64,000 bases of DNA from Thalassolituus sp. UBA1087 (lineage in GTDB: Bacteria > Pseudomonadota > Gammaproteobacteria > Pseudomonadales > Oceanobacteraceae): contig DCCG01000005.1 in the NCBI GenBank assembly GCA_002314145.1, positions 62,001 through 126,000 of the forward strand, in the 5' to 3' direction. The notes below the pieces were generated by a model. That model worked only from the letters and a program-made list of their open reading frames with translations, was not told where the DNA came from and ran no database searches. Below are positions 9,895 to 19,536 of the stretch, in pieces. The number at the start of each line of letters is the position of its first letter. The stretch's first letter is position 1. The position numbers were made by a program, and so were the translations under genes.

Positions 9895-11949
9895 TTACAG
9901 AACCTGCTGCTGATCGAGCTCCAGTTCCTCTTCCGGCAGCTTAAAGCCTGCCACCGATTCACGCAGCTTGTTGGCCATTTCAGCCAGGTTACCAATCGAT
10001 TTCGCTGTAGCAGTGGTACCCGCAGACGTCTGCGAGGTAATTTCCTGAATAACGTTCATCGTGTTGGAAATATGGCCGGCAGACGATGCCTGCTGACGTG
10101 CCGCGTTGGAAATGTTCTGAATCAGTTCCGCGAGGTTTTTCGATACGTTCTCAATCTCTTCCAGTGCAACACCCGCATCCTGTGCGAGGCGGGCACCACG
10201 TACCACCTCGGAAGTGGTGGTTTCCATCGAGATAACGGCTTCGTTGGTATCGTTCTGAATCGTTTTAACCAGTGCTTCAATCTGCTTGGTCGCCGCGGCA
10301 GAACGTTCCGCCAGACGCTGTACCTCATCCGCAACCACCGCGAAGCCCCGGCCGGCGTCACCGGCCATGGATGCCTGGATCGCAGCGTTCAGAGACAGAA
10401 TGTTGGTCTGGTCAGCAATGTCGGTAATCAGGGAGATGATGTCACCAATCTCCTGTGAGGATTCACCCAGACGTTTAATCCGTTTCGATGTTTCCTGGAT
10501 CTGTTCACGGATGTTATCCATGCCGTTAATCGTTGCCTGTACGACTTCAGCACCTTTGTTGGCGATCGCAACCGACCGCTCCGCAACCGCGGATGATTCC
10601 GAGGCGTTGGCAGATACCTGGTCAATAGAGACCGCCATTTCGTTAATCGCGGCAGAAGCACCGGCAATTTCCTGCGCCTGGTGCTCAGAAGCTTCGGCCA
10701 GGTGCATCGCTGTCGCCTGGGTTTCCTGAGCAGCGGAGGATACCTGTACCGCTGTTTCGTTAATCGCAAATACCAGCGAGCGCATCTGGTCGATCGCGTA
10801 GTTGATGGAGTCAGCAATCGCACCGGTAAAGTCTTCGGTTACCGTCGCCGAGGCGGTTAAGTCACCGTCTGCAAGGTCAGCAATTTCATCCAGCAGACGC
10901 AGAATCGCCATCTGGTTCTGTTCGTTCTTGTCAGCGGTTTCCGCCAGGTCACGGCGCGTTTCACGGTAAGACACGATCCCGAATGCCACCATAACGATCA
11001 GAGCCGCCACCGCGGCCAGATAACCCACAACCTGCAGCAGGAAACGTGTTTCAGCGCCATCCTGAATGGTCTGGGTCAGGGCAGACGTCTGGTTCAGCAG
11101 AGTTTCAGAATCGGTAAAGATAGAATCGGATGCTTCACGCACCTGGAAGAGTTCCGGGGAGGTTTCCAGAATTTCGTCCACCGAACCGGATACGAATTCG
11201 AACAGCTCAGCAACTTCGGCCAGGGCGTATACCGCCTCTTCGTCCGTTACCTGTGAGATGTTCATCGCCACGTTACCCTGAATCATACCGTTCAGTACGC
11301 GACCAAAGAGCGAGGCGTCACGACCAAAGGCATCGGCCGCCATTACCGCATCTTCACCACCGGCCAGTACCTTGTTCACCGACCGTACAATACGTTCCGC
11401 CAGCCAGGACTGACGCTGGGCAACCGCAACCTGATCCGCCGGTGCATCGTTATCCAGCAGAATTTCCACAATTTCATCGTATTCCACCTGCAGCTGTGGA
11501 ATGGTTTCCGCCAGTGTCGCGGCTACTTCGTGCAGAGAGAGAATAACGTCTTCGGCGCGCACAATCTGGTCGGCATTGGTACGTACTGTATTCCACAGTG
11601 ACTGTACATTGGTCATGGTGGCAACCTCAGCCGGCGGCAGACCGGTTGAATCGTCACCTTTTACCAGATAATCCCAGTGCTCAGCGAAGGAATTACGGGC
11701 CTGTTTCAGCTCGGCGAAGGCCGCCTGCTTACCACCCGCCGCCTCGGTGGCGTTTTTGGCCAGCTCCTGCGACAGTACGCGCAGCTCACCGGCGTGTTCA
11801 ATGTATTGGTCGTCGCGATCAGCCAGTATGTTCACGTATACCGTAATACCGATGAACACCGCCAGAAACACGAACAGCAGCCCCGCAAGTACGCTGTTTG
11901 TCCGGTTCCGGAAAGCCGTCGACAAGACGCTTCCTGTATTTCCGCTCAT
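9895..11949 (-). CDS. pilJ: Twitching-motility methyl-accepting chemoreceptor PilJ
   Basis: 684-residue chemoreceptor. A transmembrane helix near the N-terminus (VLAGLLFVFLAVFIGITVYV) is followed by a long helical periplasmic region with PilJ-type repeats, a second transmembrane helix near residue 330 and a HAMP-like linker. The cytoplasmic signalling hairpin contains NAAIQASMAGDAGRGFAVVA. It activates ChpA through PilI/ChpC. The longest frame starts at 11976, but the ATG at 11949 has GGAGAG seven bases upstream and gives the usual short cytoplasmic N-terminus, so that start is preferred. A 200-base gap separates it from pilI. Confidence 0.92.
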   Translation of the reverse strand: MSGNTGSVLSTAFRNRTNSVLAGLLFVFLAVFIGITVYVNILADRDDQYIEHAGELRVLSQELAKNATEAAGGKQAAFAELKQARNSFAEHWDYLVKGDDSTGLPPAEVATMTNVQSLWNTVRTNADQIVRAEDVILSLHEVAATLAETIPQLQVEYDEIVEILLDNDAPADQVAVAQRQSWLAERIVRSVNKVLAGGEDAVMAADAFGRDASLFGRVLNGMIQGNVAMNISQVTDEEAVYALAEVAELFEFVSGSVDEILETSPELFQVREASDSIFTDSETLLNQTSALTQTIQDGAETRFLLQVVGYLAAVAALIVMVAFGIVSYRETRRDLAETADKNEQNQMAILRLLDEIADLADGDLTASATVTEDFTGAIADSINYAIDQMRSLVFAINETAVQVSSAAQETQATAMHLAEASEHQAQEIAGASAAINEMAVSIDQVSANASESSAVAERSVAIANKGAEVVQATINGMDNIREQIQETSKRIKRLGESSQEIGDIISLITDIADQTNILSLNAAIQASMAGDAGRGFAVVADEVQRLAERSAAATKQIEALVKTIQNDTNEAVISMETTTSEVVRGARLAQDAGVALEEIENVSKNLAELIQNISNAARQQASSAGHISNTMNVIQEITSQTSAGTTATAKSIGNLAEMANKLRESVAGFKLPEEELELDQQQVL

Positions 11950-12150
11950 GCCGTTCTCTCCACACTCTGCATGCATTGTAATAATTCAGACCCATCAGGG
12001 GCTGTCCGGCAACAACACCGGAACAGGGCAGATTCAGTCAATCCGCCCTGTGTTCGTCAGCGGCAGAATCGACTGACGTCAGCCCTGCCTGGTTTCTTTC
12101 GTCTGCCCTGCCATCAGGCCAGACGGTATTATCTTTTCTGTGCGGGCCGC

Positions 12151-12675
12151 TCAGACGGCAATTTCCAGAAACTCAGGTGCCTGGATCAATTCCCTGAGTT
12201 CAAATACCGGCCACTCCCGGCCATCCCGCTCATAACTGTGGCTTACAAACTTTTCAAAGGCAGGTTCAAGAGCAGGGGTATCGCTGCGGCCATCCACCGG
12301 GAACTGCTGCATCCCCAGCACGGCATCCACCAGCAGGCCACTCAGGTGATCATCCTGCTCCACCACCAACACCCGGCGACTGCGCCAATTGGCCTTTGAC
12401 GGCAAGCCTAGCAGGCCGGCCAGATCCATAACAGGAACAAGACGGCCACGTACGTTCGCCACACCCAGCACCCAGTTCCGCACTCCGGGGACTTTCGTCA
12501 GCCGCGGCGGCTGCAGTATCTCTGCAACCTCCCCCATGTCGGCCACAAAATGACGGCCGGCCAGCATAAAACCGACGCCACGCCAGTAACTGACGGCTTC
12601 CGTCTGCTGCGGCAGATCGGAAGCGTTATAACGGCTGCGTTCGGCTATATCCAGCAACAGGGCAAACGGATGCAT
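12151..12675 (-). CDS. pilI: CheW-like adaptor PilI
   Basis: 174 residues. The CheW domain shows GVGFMLAGRHFVADMGEVAEIL and then VPGVRNWVLGVANVRGRLVPVMDL, the classic adaptor core. It links PilJ to ChpA in the twitching-motility pathway. It begins two bases after the end of pilH, consistent with one transcript pilG-H-I-J-K-chpABC. Confidence 0.92.
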   Translation of the reverse strand: MHPFALLLDIAERSRYNASDLPQQTEAVSYWRGVGFMLAGRHFVADMGEVAEILQPPRLTKVPGVRNWVLGVANVRGRLVPVMDLAGLLGLPSKANWRSRRVLVVEQDDHLSGLLVDAVLGMQQFPVDGRSDTPALEPAFEKFVSHSYERDGREWPVFELRELIQAPEFLEIAV

Positions 12676-12677
12676 GA

Positions 12678-13043
12678 TCAGCCAGCCATCACAGAGTCAA
12701 TTTCAGAACTCAGCACGGATTCAGCAACCGGCTTGACCAGATAACCACTGGCACCCTGACGTTTGCCCCACACACGGTCAGTTTCCTGATCTTTGGTGGT
12801 CACAATAATCACCGGGATATGCTGGGTTTCAGGGTCCTTGGTCAGCTGACGGGTTGCCTGGAAGCCATTCAGGCCCGGCATGACAATATCCATTAATACA
12901 ACGTCCGGCTTTTCCTTACGCGCCAGCGCCACACCATCAGCACCATTCTCTGCCGTCAGTACTTCGTGACCATGCTTCTCCAGCATTACGCGGAACGCTT
13001 CAGTCTCGGTTGGAGAATCATCAACTACCAAAATACGGGCCAT
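12678..13043 (-). CDS. pilH: Twitching-motility response regulator PilH
   Basis: Stand-alone 121-residue CheY-type receiver with no output domain. It has acidic pocket DD8-9 (LVVDDS), phospho-acceptor Asp52 in LMDIVMPG, a conserved Thr (IIVTTKD) and Lys in YLVKPV. In Pseudomonas, PilH controls pilus retraction and dampens signalling through PilG. It lies between pilG and pilI in the standard order. Confidence 0.92.
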   Translation of the reverse strand: MARILVVDDSPTETEAFRVMLEKHGHEVLTAENGADGVALARKEKPDVVLMDIVMPGLNGFQATRQLTKDPETQHIPVIIVTTKDQETDRVWGKRQGASGYLVKPVAESVLSSEIDSVMAG

Positions 13044-13080
13044 GCCATTTTCCTCTTAATTTTTGTCTGTAACCAAAGGC

Positions 13081-13464
13081 TCAGGATTTTACGTATTGCC
13101 TGATGGAACCCAACAGCTCTTCTTTACTGAATGGTTTAGTCAGATACTGGTCTGAGCCGACAATCCGCCCTTTTGCTTTATCAAACAGGCCATCCTTACT
13201 GGACAGCATAATGACGGGGGTCGACTTGAATTTTGAGTTATTTTTAATCAGTGCGCAGGTCTGATAACCATCCAGACGCGGCATCATGATGTCGACGAAA
13301 ATAATATCGGGATGGGTGTCCGCTATTTTGGCCAGTGCATCAAAGCCATCTGTTGCGGTGATCACTTCGCACCCGACCTTTTTGAGCAACGTCTCGGCTG
13401 TACGACGGATCGTCTTGCTGTCGTCGATGACCATGACTTTTGTGTTCTGAAAGTTATCTTCCAT
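13081..13464 (-). CDS. pilG: Twitching-motility response regulator PilG
   Basis: Stand-alone 127-residue receiver with IDDSKTIR, phospho-acceptor Asp58 in FVDIMMPRLDG, MLSSKDG and YLTKPF. PilG is the first gene of the Pil-Chp operon and is thought to promote pilus extension and cAMP signalling in Pseudomonas. It is divergent from gshB; the 212 bases between them should hold both promoters, though I see no unambiguous -35/-10 pair. Confidence 0.93.
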   Translation of the reverse strand: MEDNFQNTKVMVIDDSKTIRRTAETLLKKVGCEVITATDGFDALAKIADTHPDIIFVDIMMPRLDGYQTCALIKNNSKFKSTPVIMLSSKDGLFDKAKGRIVGSDQYLTKPFSKEELLGSIRQYVKS

Positions 13465-13676
13465 AGGGAGGCCTTAACCATCCGTTTTTATGTTGTAGTA
13501 AGCTGCTTGTTGTGTCGATAAACGCATCAGGCGCCATTGCGTCACGTTTGTATCACATATCATGCGACAAACGCCAGCATGGCGCCATGAGGCGGGTCAC
13601 ACAATTCAGTTACGCCTTGTGAACATTTATTAAGATACACTGGCACTTTCAACAATCCGGGCTGTTTGGAGCTTTT

Positions 13677-14621
13677 ATGACGGTTAAGCTGGGCGTGGTG
13701 ATGGATCCCATCGCAGACATCACATACAAGAAAGACACGACACTGGCCCTGCTGGATGCAGCACAGGCGCGGGGTTGCGAACTCTGGTACATGGAACAGG
13801 CCGACCTTTCCATTCAGAACGGACGCGCAATGGCCAGAATGGCACCCCTGGAAGTACGCATGAATCCCGAAGATTGGTTCGGGTTAGGTGAATATCAGGA
13901 AGTGCCGCTGAGCACGCTGGATGTTGTCATCATGCGCAAGGACCCACCCTTCGACAGTGAGTTCATCTACAGCACCTATATACTTGAACGCGCAGCGGAG
14001 GAAGGCACCCTGATCGCCAACAATCCGCAGAGCCTGCGCGACTGTAACGAGAAAGTGTTCGCCACGGCCTTCGCTGAGTTTATGACACCCACCACCGTCA
14101 CCCGCCGCGCGGATCTGCTGAAAGCTTTTCACCAGCAACACGGTGATGTGATCTTCAAACCACTGGACGGCATGGGCGGATCGTCTATTTTCCGTGTCCG
14201 GCCGGATGATCCGAACGTCAGCGTTATTATTGAAACGCTCACCAATTTCGGACAACAGCAGATCATGGCCCAGCGTTTTATTCCCCAGATCACCGAAGGC
14301 GACAAACGCATTCTGATGATTGACGGCGAACCTGTGCCTTATTGCCTGGCCCGTATTCCTGCCCAGGGCGAGACCCGCGGCAACCTGGCGGCCGGCGGTG
14401 CAGGGATTACCCAACCACTGAGTGACGAAAACCGTGCCATCGCTGAAAAGATCGGCCCGGTCCTGAAGGCCAGAGGCCTGTACTTTGTCGGATTGGATAT
14501 CATTGGCAACAACCTGACTGAGATTAACGTCACCAGCCCTACCTGTGTGCGTGAGATCAGCCGCGACTCCGGTATTGATGTCGCCGGCCAGCTCATTGAT
14601 TGTCTGCTCAGCAAGCTTTAA
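13677..14621 (+). CDS. gshB: Glutathione synthetase
   Basis: 314 residues, the usual length for bacterial GshB. It joins gamma-glutamylcysteine and glycine with ATP in the cytoplasm. The N-terminal domain (KLGVVMDPIADITYKKDTT) is followed by an ATP-grasp domain with KPLDGMGGSSIFRV, the glycine-rich loop RGNLAAGGAG and the metal-binding end FVGLDIIGNNLTEINVTSPTC. It is divergent from pilG, as in Pseudomonas. Confidence 0.96.
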   Translation: MTVKLGVVMDPIADITYKKDTTLALLDAAQARGCELWYMEQADLSIQNGRAMARMAPLEVRMNPEDWFGLGEYQEVPLSTLDVVIMRKDPPFDSEFIYSTYILERAAEEGTLIANNPQSLRDCNEKVFATAFAEFMTPTTVTRRADLLKAFHQQHGDVIFKPLDGMGGSSIFRVRPDDPNVSVIIETLTNFGQQQIMAQRFIPQITEGDKRILMIDGEPVPYCLARIPAQGETRGNLAAGGAGITQPLSDENRAIAEKIGPVLKARGLYFVGLDIIGNNLTEINVTSPTCVREISRDSGIDVAGQLIDCLLSKL

Positions 14622-14766
14622 GCGGTCATCACCAGCCGCCGCCGGAGACTGATGTGAAACACCTCAGACTTTGCGCTGGCGGCGGTCCGGCCAGCTGGAC
14701 AAATGTTCCTCAAACGCGCAGACTTGCAGCCTCTGATAACCGGCCATTTCAGGTATTTTTGTCCGC

Positions 14767-15642
14767 ATGTCTGCCACTGTTGTGACCAGTTCTGACCGCC
14801 TTTCTTTTACGCTTTTTCTGGCGTTGCTGATCCATGCTCTGGTGATACTCGGCATCACCTTCCGCGCATCGGATGATGAAAACCTGTCCAAGACGCTGGA
14901 AGTCACCCTGGCCAACTACAAAAGCGATAAAGCCCCGGAAGAAGCAGACTATATTGCCCAGGCCAATCAGGAAGGCAGCGGCACACTGGATGAAGCCAAA
15001 ATGCTGACCACGGATGTGGAAGCCGACTTCCAGTCCAATGCCATTAATGAAGCCTCGCCACAACAGCAGCAGGCCAGCGCCCCAAAAAAGCCGCAGGGGC
15101 AGAACCAGATCGTCACCACCACCGCAGAGAATAAGCGCAAAGTCAAAACCGAACAGACGGAACCGGCGTTTCAGCTGGATCTGCCGGACGGCCCGCAACA
15201 GTCACTGCTGGAACGCAGTCTGGAAATGGCCAGTCTGGAAGCCAAACTGGATACCCTGCGCCAGACCTACGCCAAAAAACCCCGCGTACAGCGACTGACG
15301 GCAATGTCTACCATGGCCGCCAGCGATGCCTATTACGTCAACAGCTGGCGGCGTAAAATCGAACAGATGGGCGCCCTGAATTATCCGCGTGAGGCCGAAA
15401 ACTGCTTTGATAACTGCCGCCTGCGGCTGCTGGTCGCCATTAACCCGGACGGCACCATCCGTGAACTCAATATTCTCGAATCATCCGGCCGCAAAGTGCT
15501 GGATGATGCGGCGCTGCGTATTGTGCGCCTGGCTGCCCCCTTTGCACCTTTCACCGAAGAAATGCGCAAAGATGTGGATGTACTGGAAATCATCCGTACC
15601 TGGCAGTTCAAAGGAAACCGCTACCTGTCGGAAACAAATTAA
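14767..15642 (+). CDS. TonB-like energy transducer (TonB3 type)
   Basis: 291 residues. A short cytoplasmic start is followed by one transmembrane anchor (LFLALLIHALVILGITF) and a Gln/Lys-rich periplasmic linker. The C-terminal TonB fold includes LRLLVAINPDGTIRELNILE and VLDDAALRIVRLAAPFAPF. TonB proteins pass proton-motive energy to outer-membrane receptors. This locus, between gshB and yqgE, matches Pseudomonas tonB3, which has been linked to twitching motility and pilus assembly, so it may serve the pilus rather than iron uptake. The stop overlaps the start of yqgE. Confidence 0.85.
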   Translation: MSATVVTSSDRLSFTLFLALLIHALVILGITFRASDDENLSKTLEVTLANYKSDKAPEEADYIAQANQEGSGTLDEAKMLTTDVEADFQSNAINEASPQQQQASAPKKPQGQNQIVTTTAENKRKVKTEQTEPAFQLDLPDGPQQSLLERSLEMASLEAKLDTLRQTYAKKPRVQRLTAMSTMAASDAYYVNSWRRKIEQMGALNYPREAENCFDNCRLRLLVAINPDGTIRELNILESSGRKVLDDAALRIVRLAAPFAPFTEEMRKDVDVLEIIRTWQFKGNRYLSETN

Positions 15643-16199
15643 TGGAACAGCTGCAAAGCCTGAAAAATCACCTGCTGATCGCTATGCCGCAACTGGAAGA
15701 CTCCTGGTTTGGCGGCACCGTCACCTATCTGTGTGAACACAACGAAGACGGTGCAATGGGCATTGTGCTTAACCGCCATATGCCAGTGACGTTTGACGAA
15801 ATCTGCGAGCAGCTGGATATCCCCCGCCTGCCCGGGGTCACCCCGGACATACTGGCCGGCGGCCCGGTCAGCCAGGAAAACGGTTTTATCCTGCATCGCC
15901 AGCAGGGCAACTGGAGCTCCACGCTGAACGTGACAGAGCAATCCCATCTGACCACGTCGAAAGATATCCTGCAGGCCATTGCCGCCGGTGACGGTCCGAA
16001 AGACTACCACCTGGCACTGGGCTACGCCGGCTGGGATGCCGATCAGCTGGATGAAGAAATCCGCACCAACAGCTGGCTCACCGTGGAAGCCAGCGAAGAC
16101 ATCCTGTTTGATACCCCGCCGGAAGAAATATACGCCAAAGCGCTGGCTGCGCTGGGCATCAGTGCTGAGTTCCTCAGTGGCGATGCAGGCCACGCCTGA
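15642..16199 (+). CDS. yqgE: YqgE/AlgH family protein (UPF0301)
   Basis: 185 residues of the UPF0301 family. Recognisable segments are LKNHLLIAMPQLEDSWFGGTVTYLCEH near the N-terminus, GAMGIVLNR, GGPVSQENGFILH and ALGYAGWDADQLDEEI. The molecular function is unknown; in Pseudomonas the homologue AlgH influences alginate production. Start and stop overlap tonB and ruvX, so these genes are translated as a coupled set. Confidence 0.9.
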   Translation: MEQLQSLKNHLLIAMPQLEDSWFGGTVTYLCEHNEDGAMGIVLNRHMPVTFDEICEQLDIPRLPGVTPDILAGGPVSQENGFILHRQQGNWSSTLNVTEQSHLTTSKDILQAIAAGDGPKDYHLALGYAGWDADQLDEEIRTNSWLTVEASEDILFDTPPEEIYAKALAALGISAEFLSGDAGHA

Positions 16200-16651
16200 T
16201 GAGCGCAGAACAGACACCACCGGCGCGGATTAAAAGCCTGATGGCTTTTGATTTCGGTACCCAGCGTATCGGCATCGCCATCGGCCAGCGTATCACCGCC
16301 GGGGCCCAGCCACTCAACCCGATTAAAGCACGCGACGGTATTCCTGACTGGGATGGACTGCAGCGGCTGATCGATGAATGGCAGCCGGATGCGTTCGTGG
16401 TGGGACTGCCGCTCAACATGGATGGCAGCGACAGCGACATGAGCCGGCGTGCAAACAAATTCGCCAGACGCCTGGAAGGCCGCTATCATCGCCCCGCCTA
16501 CACCCATGACGAGCGCCTCACCAGCTACGAAGCCAAAGGCATTGTCATAGAGCAAGGTGGCAGCCGGGACTTCGGCGCAAACTCAGTCGATGGTCTGGCC
16601 GCGCAACTGATTCTGGAAAGCTGGATGGCCGCCTGGCCATTAAACGAATAA
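16199..16651 (+). CDS. ruvX: Holliday junction resolvase-like YqgF/RuvX
   Basis: 150 residues with an RNase H-like fold. The motif MAFDFGTQRIGIAIG at the N-terminus carries the first catalytic aspartate, PDAFVVGLPLNMDG holds the middle strand, and a late acidic position occurs near SVDGLAAQLILE. The family acts on Holliday junctions and/or matures 16S rRNA (pre-16S nuclease). It shares an ATGA overlap with yqgE. Confidence 0.9.
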   Translation: MSAEQTPPARIKSLMAFDFGTQRIGIAIGQRITAGAQPLNPIKARDGIPDWDGLQRLIDEWQPDAFVVGLPLNMDGSDSDMSRRANKFARRLEGRYHRPAYTHDERLTSYEAKGIVIEQGGSRDFGANSVDGLAAQLILESWMAAWPLNE

Positions 16652-16716
16652 CACCAAAGCACAGCCGCGTTGCTGGCCGCCGGGCCGGGCGCGGACCACG
16701 CGCCACGGAGAACACT

Positions 16717-17211
16717 ATGACCCTGCCGGATATCGAACAGACCTGCACCGAACTGGGTGACCGTCTGGCAACCTACCTGAACGACCATCAGATCACGCAG
16801 CCGTTATTGGTTGGCATCCGCACCGGCGGTGTCTGGGTAGCCGACCGCCTGCAACAGAAACTGCAGACCGGCGATGATGTCAGCTCACTGGATATCAGCT
16901 TTTACCGTGACGATTTTACCCGCCATGGTCTGCACCCGCAGGTCAAAGGATCAGAGTTACCCGATAGCATTGAAGACCGTCATATTGTTCTGGTGGATGA
17001 TGTGGTCATGAGCGGGCGTACCATCCGCGCGGCCATGAACGAATTATTTGATTATGGCCGGCCAGCCAGCATTACGCTGGTCAGTCTGCTGGATATCGGC
17101 CGCCGCGAATTGCCGATCCAGCCCGACCTGACCGGTGCCCGGCTGGAACTGGACAACGGCCAGCTGGTCAAGCTGAGCGGCCCCAACCCCATGACTCTCA
17201 CTCTCGCCTGA
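16717..17211 (+). CDS. pyrR: PyrR-type uracil phosphoribosyltransferase/regulator
   Basis: 164 residues of the type I phosphoribosyltransferase fold, with the PRPP loop HIVLVDDVVMSGRTIRAAM and LVGIRTGGVWVADRL. It converts uracil and PRPP to UMP. In Gram-positives PyrR attenuates pyr operons by RNA binding; in proteobacteria it sits ahead of pyrB and its regulatory role is less certain. I see no clear attenuator in the 65 bases upstream. It has a good ACGGAGAACACT ribosome-binding region. Confidence 0.9.
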   Translation: MTLPDIEQTCTELGDRLATYLNDHQITQPLLVGIRTGGVWVADRLQQKLQTGDDVSSLDISFYRDDFTRHGLHPQVKGSELPDSIEDRHIVLVDDVVMSGRTIRAAMNELFDYGRPASITLVSLLDIGRRELPIQPDLTGARLELDNGQLVKLSGPNPMTLTLA

Positions 17212-17227
17212 GCGGCGTTTAACTGTT

Positions 17228-18259
17228 ATGAGCACAGCAACGATGAACACAGACCCAAGCCAGGTTCAGCTCACCGCCAACGGTCGCCTGAAGCACTTTC
17301 TCACCACCGAAGGGCTGAGCCGGGAACTGCTGACCGAAATTCTTGATACCGCCGATTCTTTTATCAGCACCCAGGAACGGGCGGTGAAAAAAGTCCCGCT
17401 GCTGCGCGGCAAAACCGTGGTGAATCTGTTTTTTGAAAACAGCACCCGCACCCGCTCCACCTTTGAGCTGGCGGCCAAACGTTTATCCGCCGATATTCTC
17501 AATCTGGATATCGCCCGCTCTGCCACCTCCAAGGGCGAAACCTTAATGGACACCCTGTGGAATCTGGAAGCCATGTACTCGGATATGTTCGTCGTCCGTC
17601 ATGCCGATTCCGGAGCCGCGCATTTTATCGCTGAGCAGGTAACCCCCAACGTCGCCATTATTAATGCCGGTGACGGCCGCCACGCGCACCCGACCCAGGC
17701 CATGCTGGATATGCTCACCATCCGCCGTCATAAAGCGTCCATCGAAGGCAAAGTGGTCGCCATCGTAGGCGATATCCTGCACTCCCGCGTGGCGCGCTCG
17801 CAGATTTATGCGCTCAATACCCTGGGTGCTGCGGAAGTGCGGGTGATCGGTCCCGGTACGCTGTTGCCGAAAGACACCGAAGCCCTGGGCTGTAAGGCGT
17901 TTTACCGCATGGAAGATGGTCTCAAAGACTGCGACGTCATCATCATGCTGCGCCTGCAGAAAGAACGTATGCAGAACGCGCTGCTGCCGTCAGAAGGTGA
18001 ATTCTTCAAGCTTTATGGTTTGACGGAACAGAAACTCGCCATTGCCAGACCGGATGCCATCGTTATGCACCCGGGGCCGATTAACCGCGGGGTGGAAATT
18101 GAATCCGCCGTTGCCGATGGCATGCAATCCGTGATTCTGAATCAGGTCAGTTACGGTATTGCAGTACGGATGGCCGTGATGTCGATGGCAATGAGTGGCC
18201 AACAGCAGGAGAAAAACGAGCTGCTTGCAGCTGGCCAGAATGATCAGGAGGAGGCATAA
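17228..18259 (+). CDS. pyrB: Aspartate carbamoyltransferase catalytic subunit
   Basis: 343 residues. It makes carbamoyl-aspartate in the de novo pyrimidine pathway. The carbamoyl-phosphate motif FFENSTRTRSTFELA, then HADSGAAHFIAEQV, GDGRHAHPTQAMLDMLTI and MHPGPINRGVEIES are all present. The extended N-terminus is typical of class A ATCases, which form dodecamers with the inactive PyrC' encoded next door. Only a 3-base spacer separates the genes. Confidence 0.95.
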   Translation: MSTATMNTDPSQVQLTANGRLKHFLTTEGLSRELLTEILDTADSFISTQERAVKKVPLLRGKTVVNLFFENSTRTRSTFELAAKRLSADILNLDIARSATSKGETLMDTLWNLEAMYSDMFVVRHADSGAAHFIAEQVTPNVAIINAGDGRHAHPTQAMLDMLTIRRHKASIEGKVVAIVGDILHSRVARSQIYALNTLGAAEVRVIGPGTLLPKDTEALGCKAFYRMEDGLKDCDVIIMLRLQKERMQNALLPSEGEFFKLYGLTEQKLAIARPDAIVMHPGPINRGVEIESAVADGMQSVILNQVSYGIAVRMAVMSMAMSGQQQEKNELLAAGQNDQEEA

Positions 18260-18261
18260 GC

Positions 18262-19527
18262 ATGAGATACCTGCACATTGAAAACGCCCGCCTGATTGAC
18301 CCTTCTCAGAACCTTGATGAGGTCTGCGATATTTACGTGGCCGGCGGCCGTATCGCCACCATCGGCCATAAACCCGCCTCAGGCGAAATCGAACAAAGCA
18401 TTAACGCCCAGGGCCAGTGGCTGGTACCGGGCTTTATTGACCTTGGCGCCCACCTTGCCGATCCCGGTTACCCACAGAAAGGCACCATCGCATCCGAAAC
18501 CCGTGCTGCCTGTGCCGGTGGCTTTACGCACGTCTGCGCGCTGCCGGACAGCAAACCCGTAGCGGACAGCTCAGCCGTGATTCAGCAGGTTCTGGAAAAG
18601 GCGGCTCAGGCAGGCTATGCCAGTGTACTGCCGCTGGGCGCTGTCACTCAGGGACTGGCCGGAGAACAGCTGGCCAACATGTACGGTCTGCGCGAAGCAG
18701 GCTGTGTGGCATTAAGCAATGCCCGTCAGCCATTCAAAGACAGTTATGTACTGCGGCGGGTGATGGAATACGCGGCCACCTACGATATTCCGCTGTTTCT
18801 GCAGGCCGAAGACGTATCACTCAGCGATGGCGGCTGTATGCACGAAGGCCCGGTGGCGACCCGCATGGGGCTGAGCGGTATTCCGGCCACCGCGGAAAGT
18901 ATCGCGCTGGCGCAGATTATTCTGCTGGCCGAACAGACCGGCGCCCGCATCCACATCAGCCAGGTCAGCTGCGCCCGCAGTCTGCAGATGTTGTCCCAGG
19001 CGCGTCAGAAAGGGCTCAATATCAGTGCCGATACCCCCCTGGCCAATCTGGTGTATACAGATGCCGCGGTCACCGGCTACAACAGCCAGTTTAATGTGCG
19101 CCCGCCCCTGCGCAGTGACGCTGACCGACAGGCGCTGTTAGCAGCCGTCAACAACGGCGAGCTGGCCATCAGTTCCAATCACCGGCCGCACGAAATCGCC
19201 GCCAAAAAAGCGCCCTTCGCCGATGCCGAAGCCGGTATGAGTATGTTTGATTTCTTTGTGCCCCTGGCGCTGCAGCTGGTGAGCAGTAACGAACTGTCAC
19301 TGGCTGCACTGATCCGCGCGGTCAGCAATCAACCGGCGCAGTTACTGGGGCTGGAACAGGCCTTGAAAGAAGGCAGCTGGTTTAATGCAGTATTGCTGGA
19401 CCCGACGGCAAGCCGGCTGGCGGATGAATCTTCCATGCACTCCAAGGGCACCAATTCTCCGCTTATCGGCAGCCGGTTAGAGGGTGCTGTCAGCGCAGTA
19501 TTTGCCGACGGCCGCCGGGTATTCTGA
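18262..19527 (+). CDS. pyrC: Dihydroorotase-like, probably inactive PyrC' subunit
   Basis: 421 residues, dihydroorotase-type amidohydrolase. The metal-binding HxH motif after the first strand is degraded: the sequence reads VPGFIDLGAHLADPG, so the first histidine is Gly and the expected RxPG is ADPG. The usual active-site lysine region is also altered. In Pseudomonas the same arrangement gives a non-catalytic PyrC' that is needed to assemble the PyrB dodecamer. A functional dihydroorotase should be encoded elsewhere. It lies immediately after pyrB and is followed by a strong hairpin. Confidence 0.9.
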   Translation: MRYLHIENARLIDPSQNLDEVCDIYVAGGRIATIGHKPASGEIEQSINAQGQWLVPGFIDLGAHLADPGYPQKGTIASETRAACAGGFTHVCALPDSKPVADSSAVIQQVLEKAAQAGYASVLPLGAVTQGLAGEQLANMYGLREAGCVALSNARQPFKDSYVLRRVMEYAATYDIPLFLQAEDVSLSDGGCMHEGPVATRMGLSGIPATAESIALAQIILLAEQTGARIHISQVSCARSLQMLSQARQKGLNISADTPLANLVYTDAAVTGYNSQFNVRPPLRSDADRQALLAAVNNGELAISSNHRPHEIAAKKAPFADAEAGMSMFDFFVPLALQLVSSNELSLAALIRAVSNQPAQLLGLEQALKEGSWFNAVLLDPTASRLADESSMHSKGTNSPLIGSRLEGAVSAVFADGRRVF

Positions 19528-19536
19528 CCATGACCT

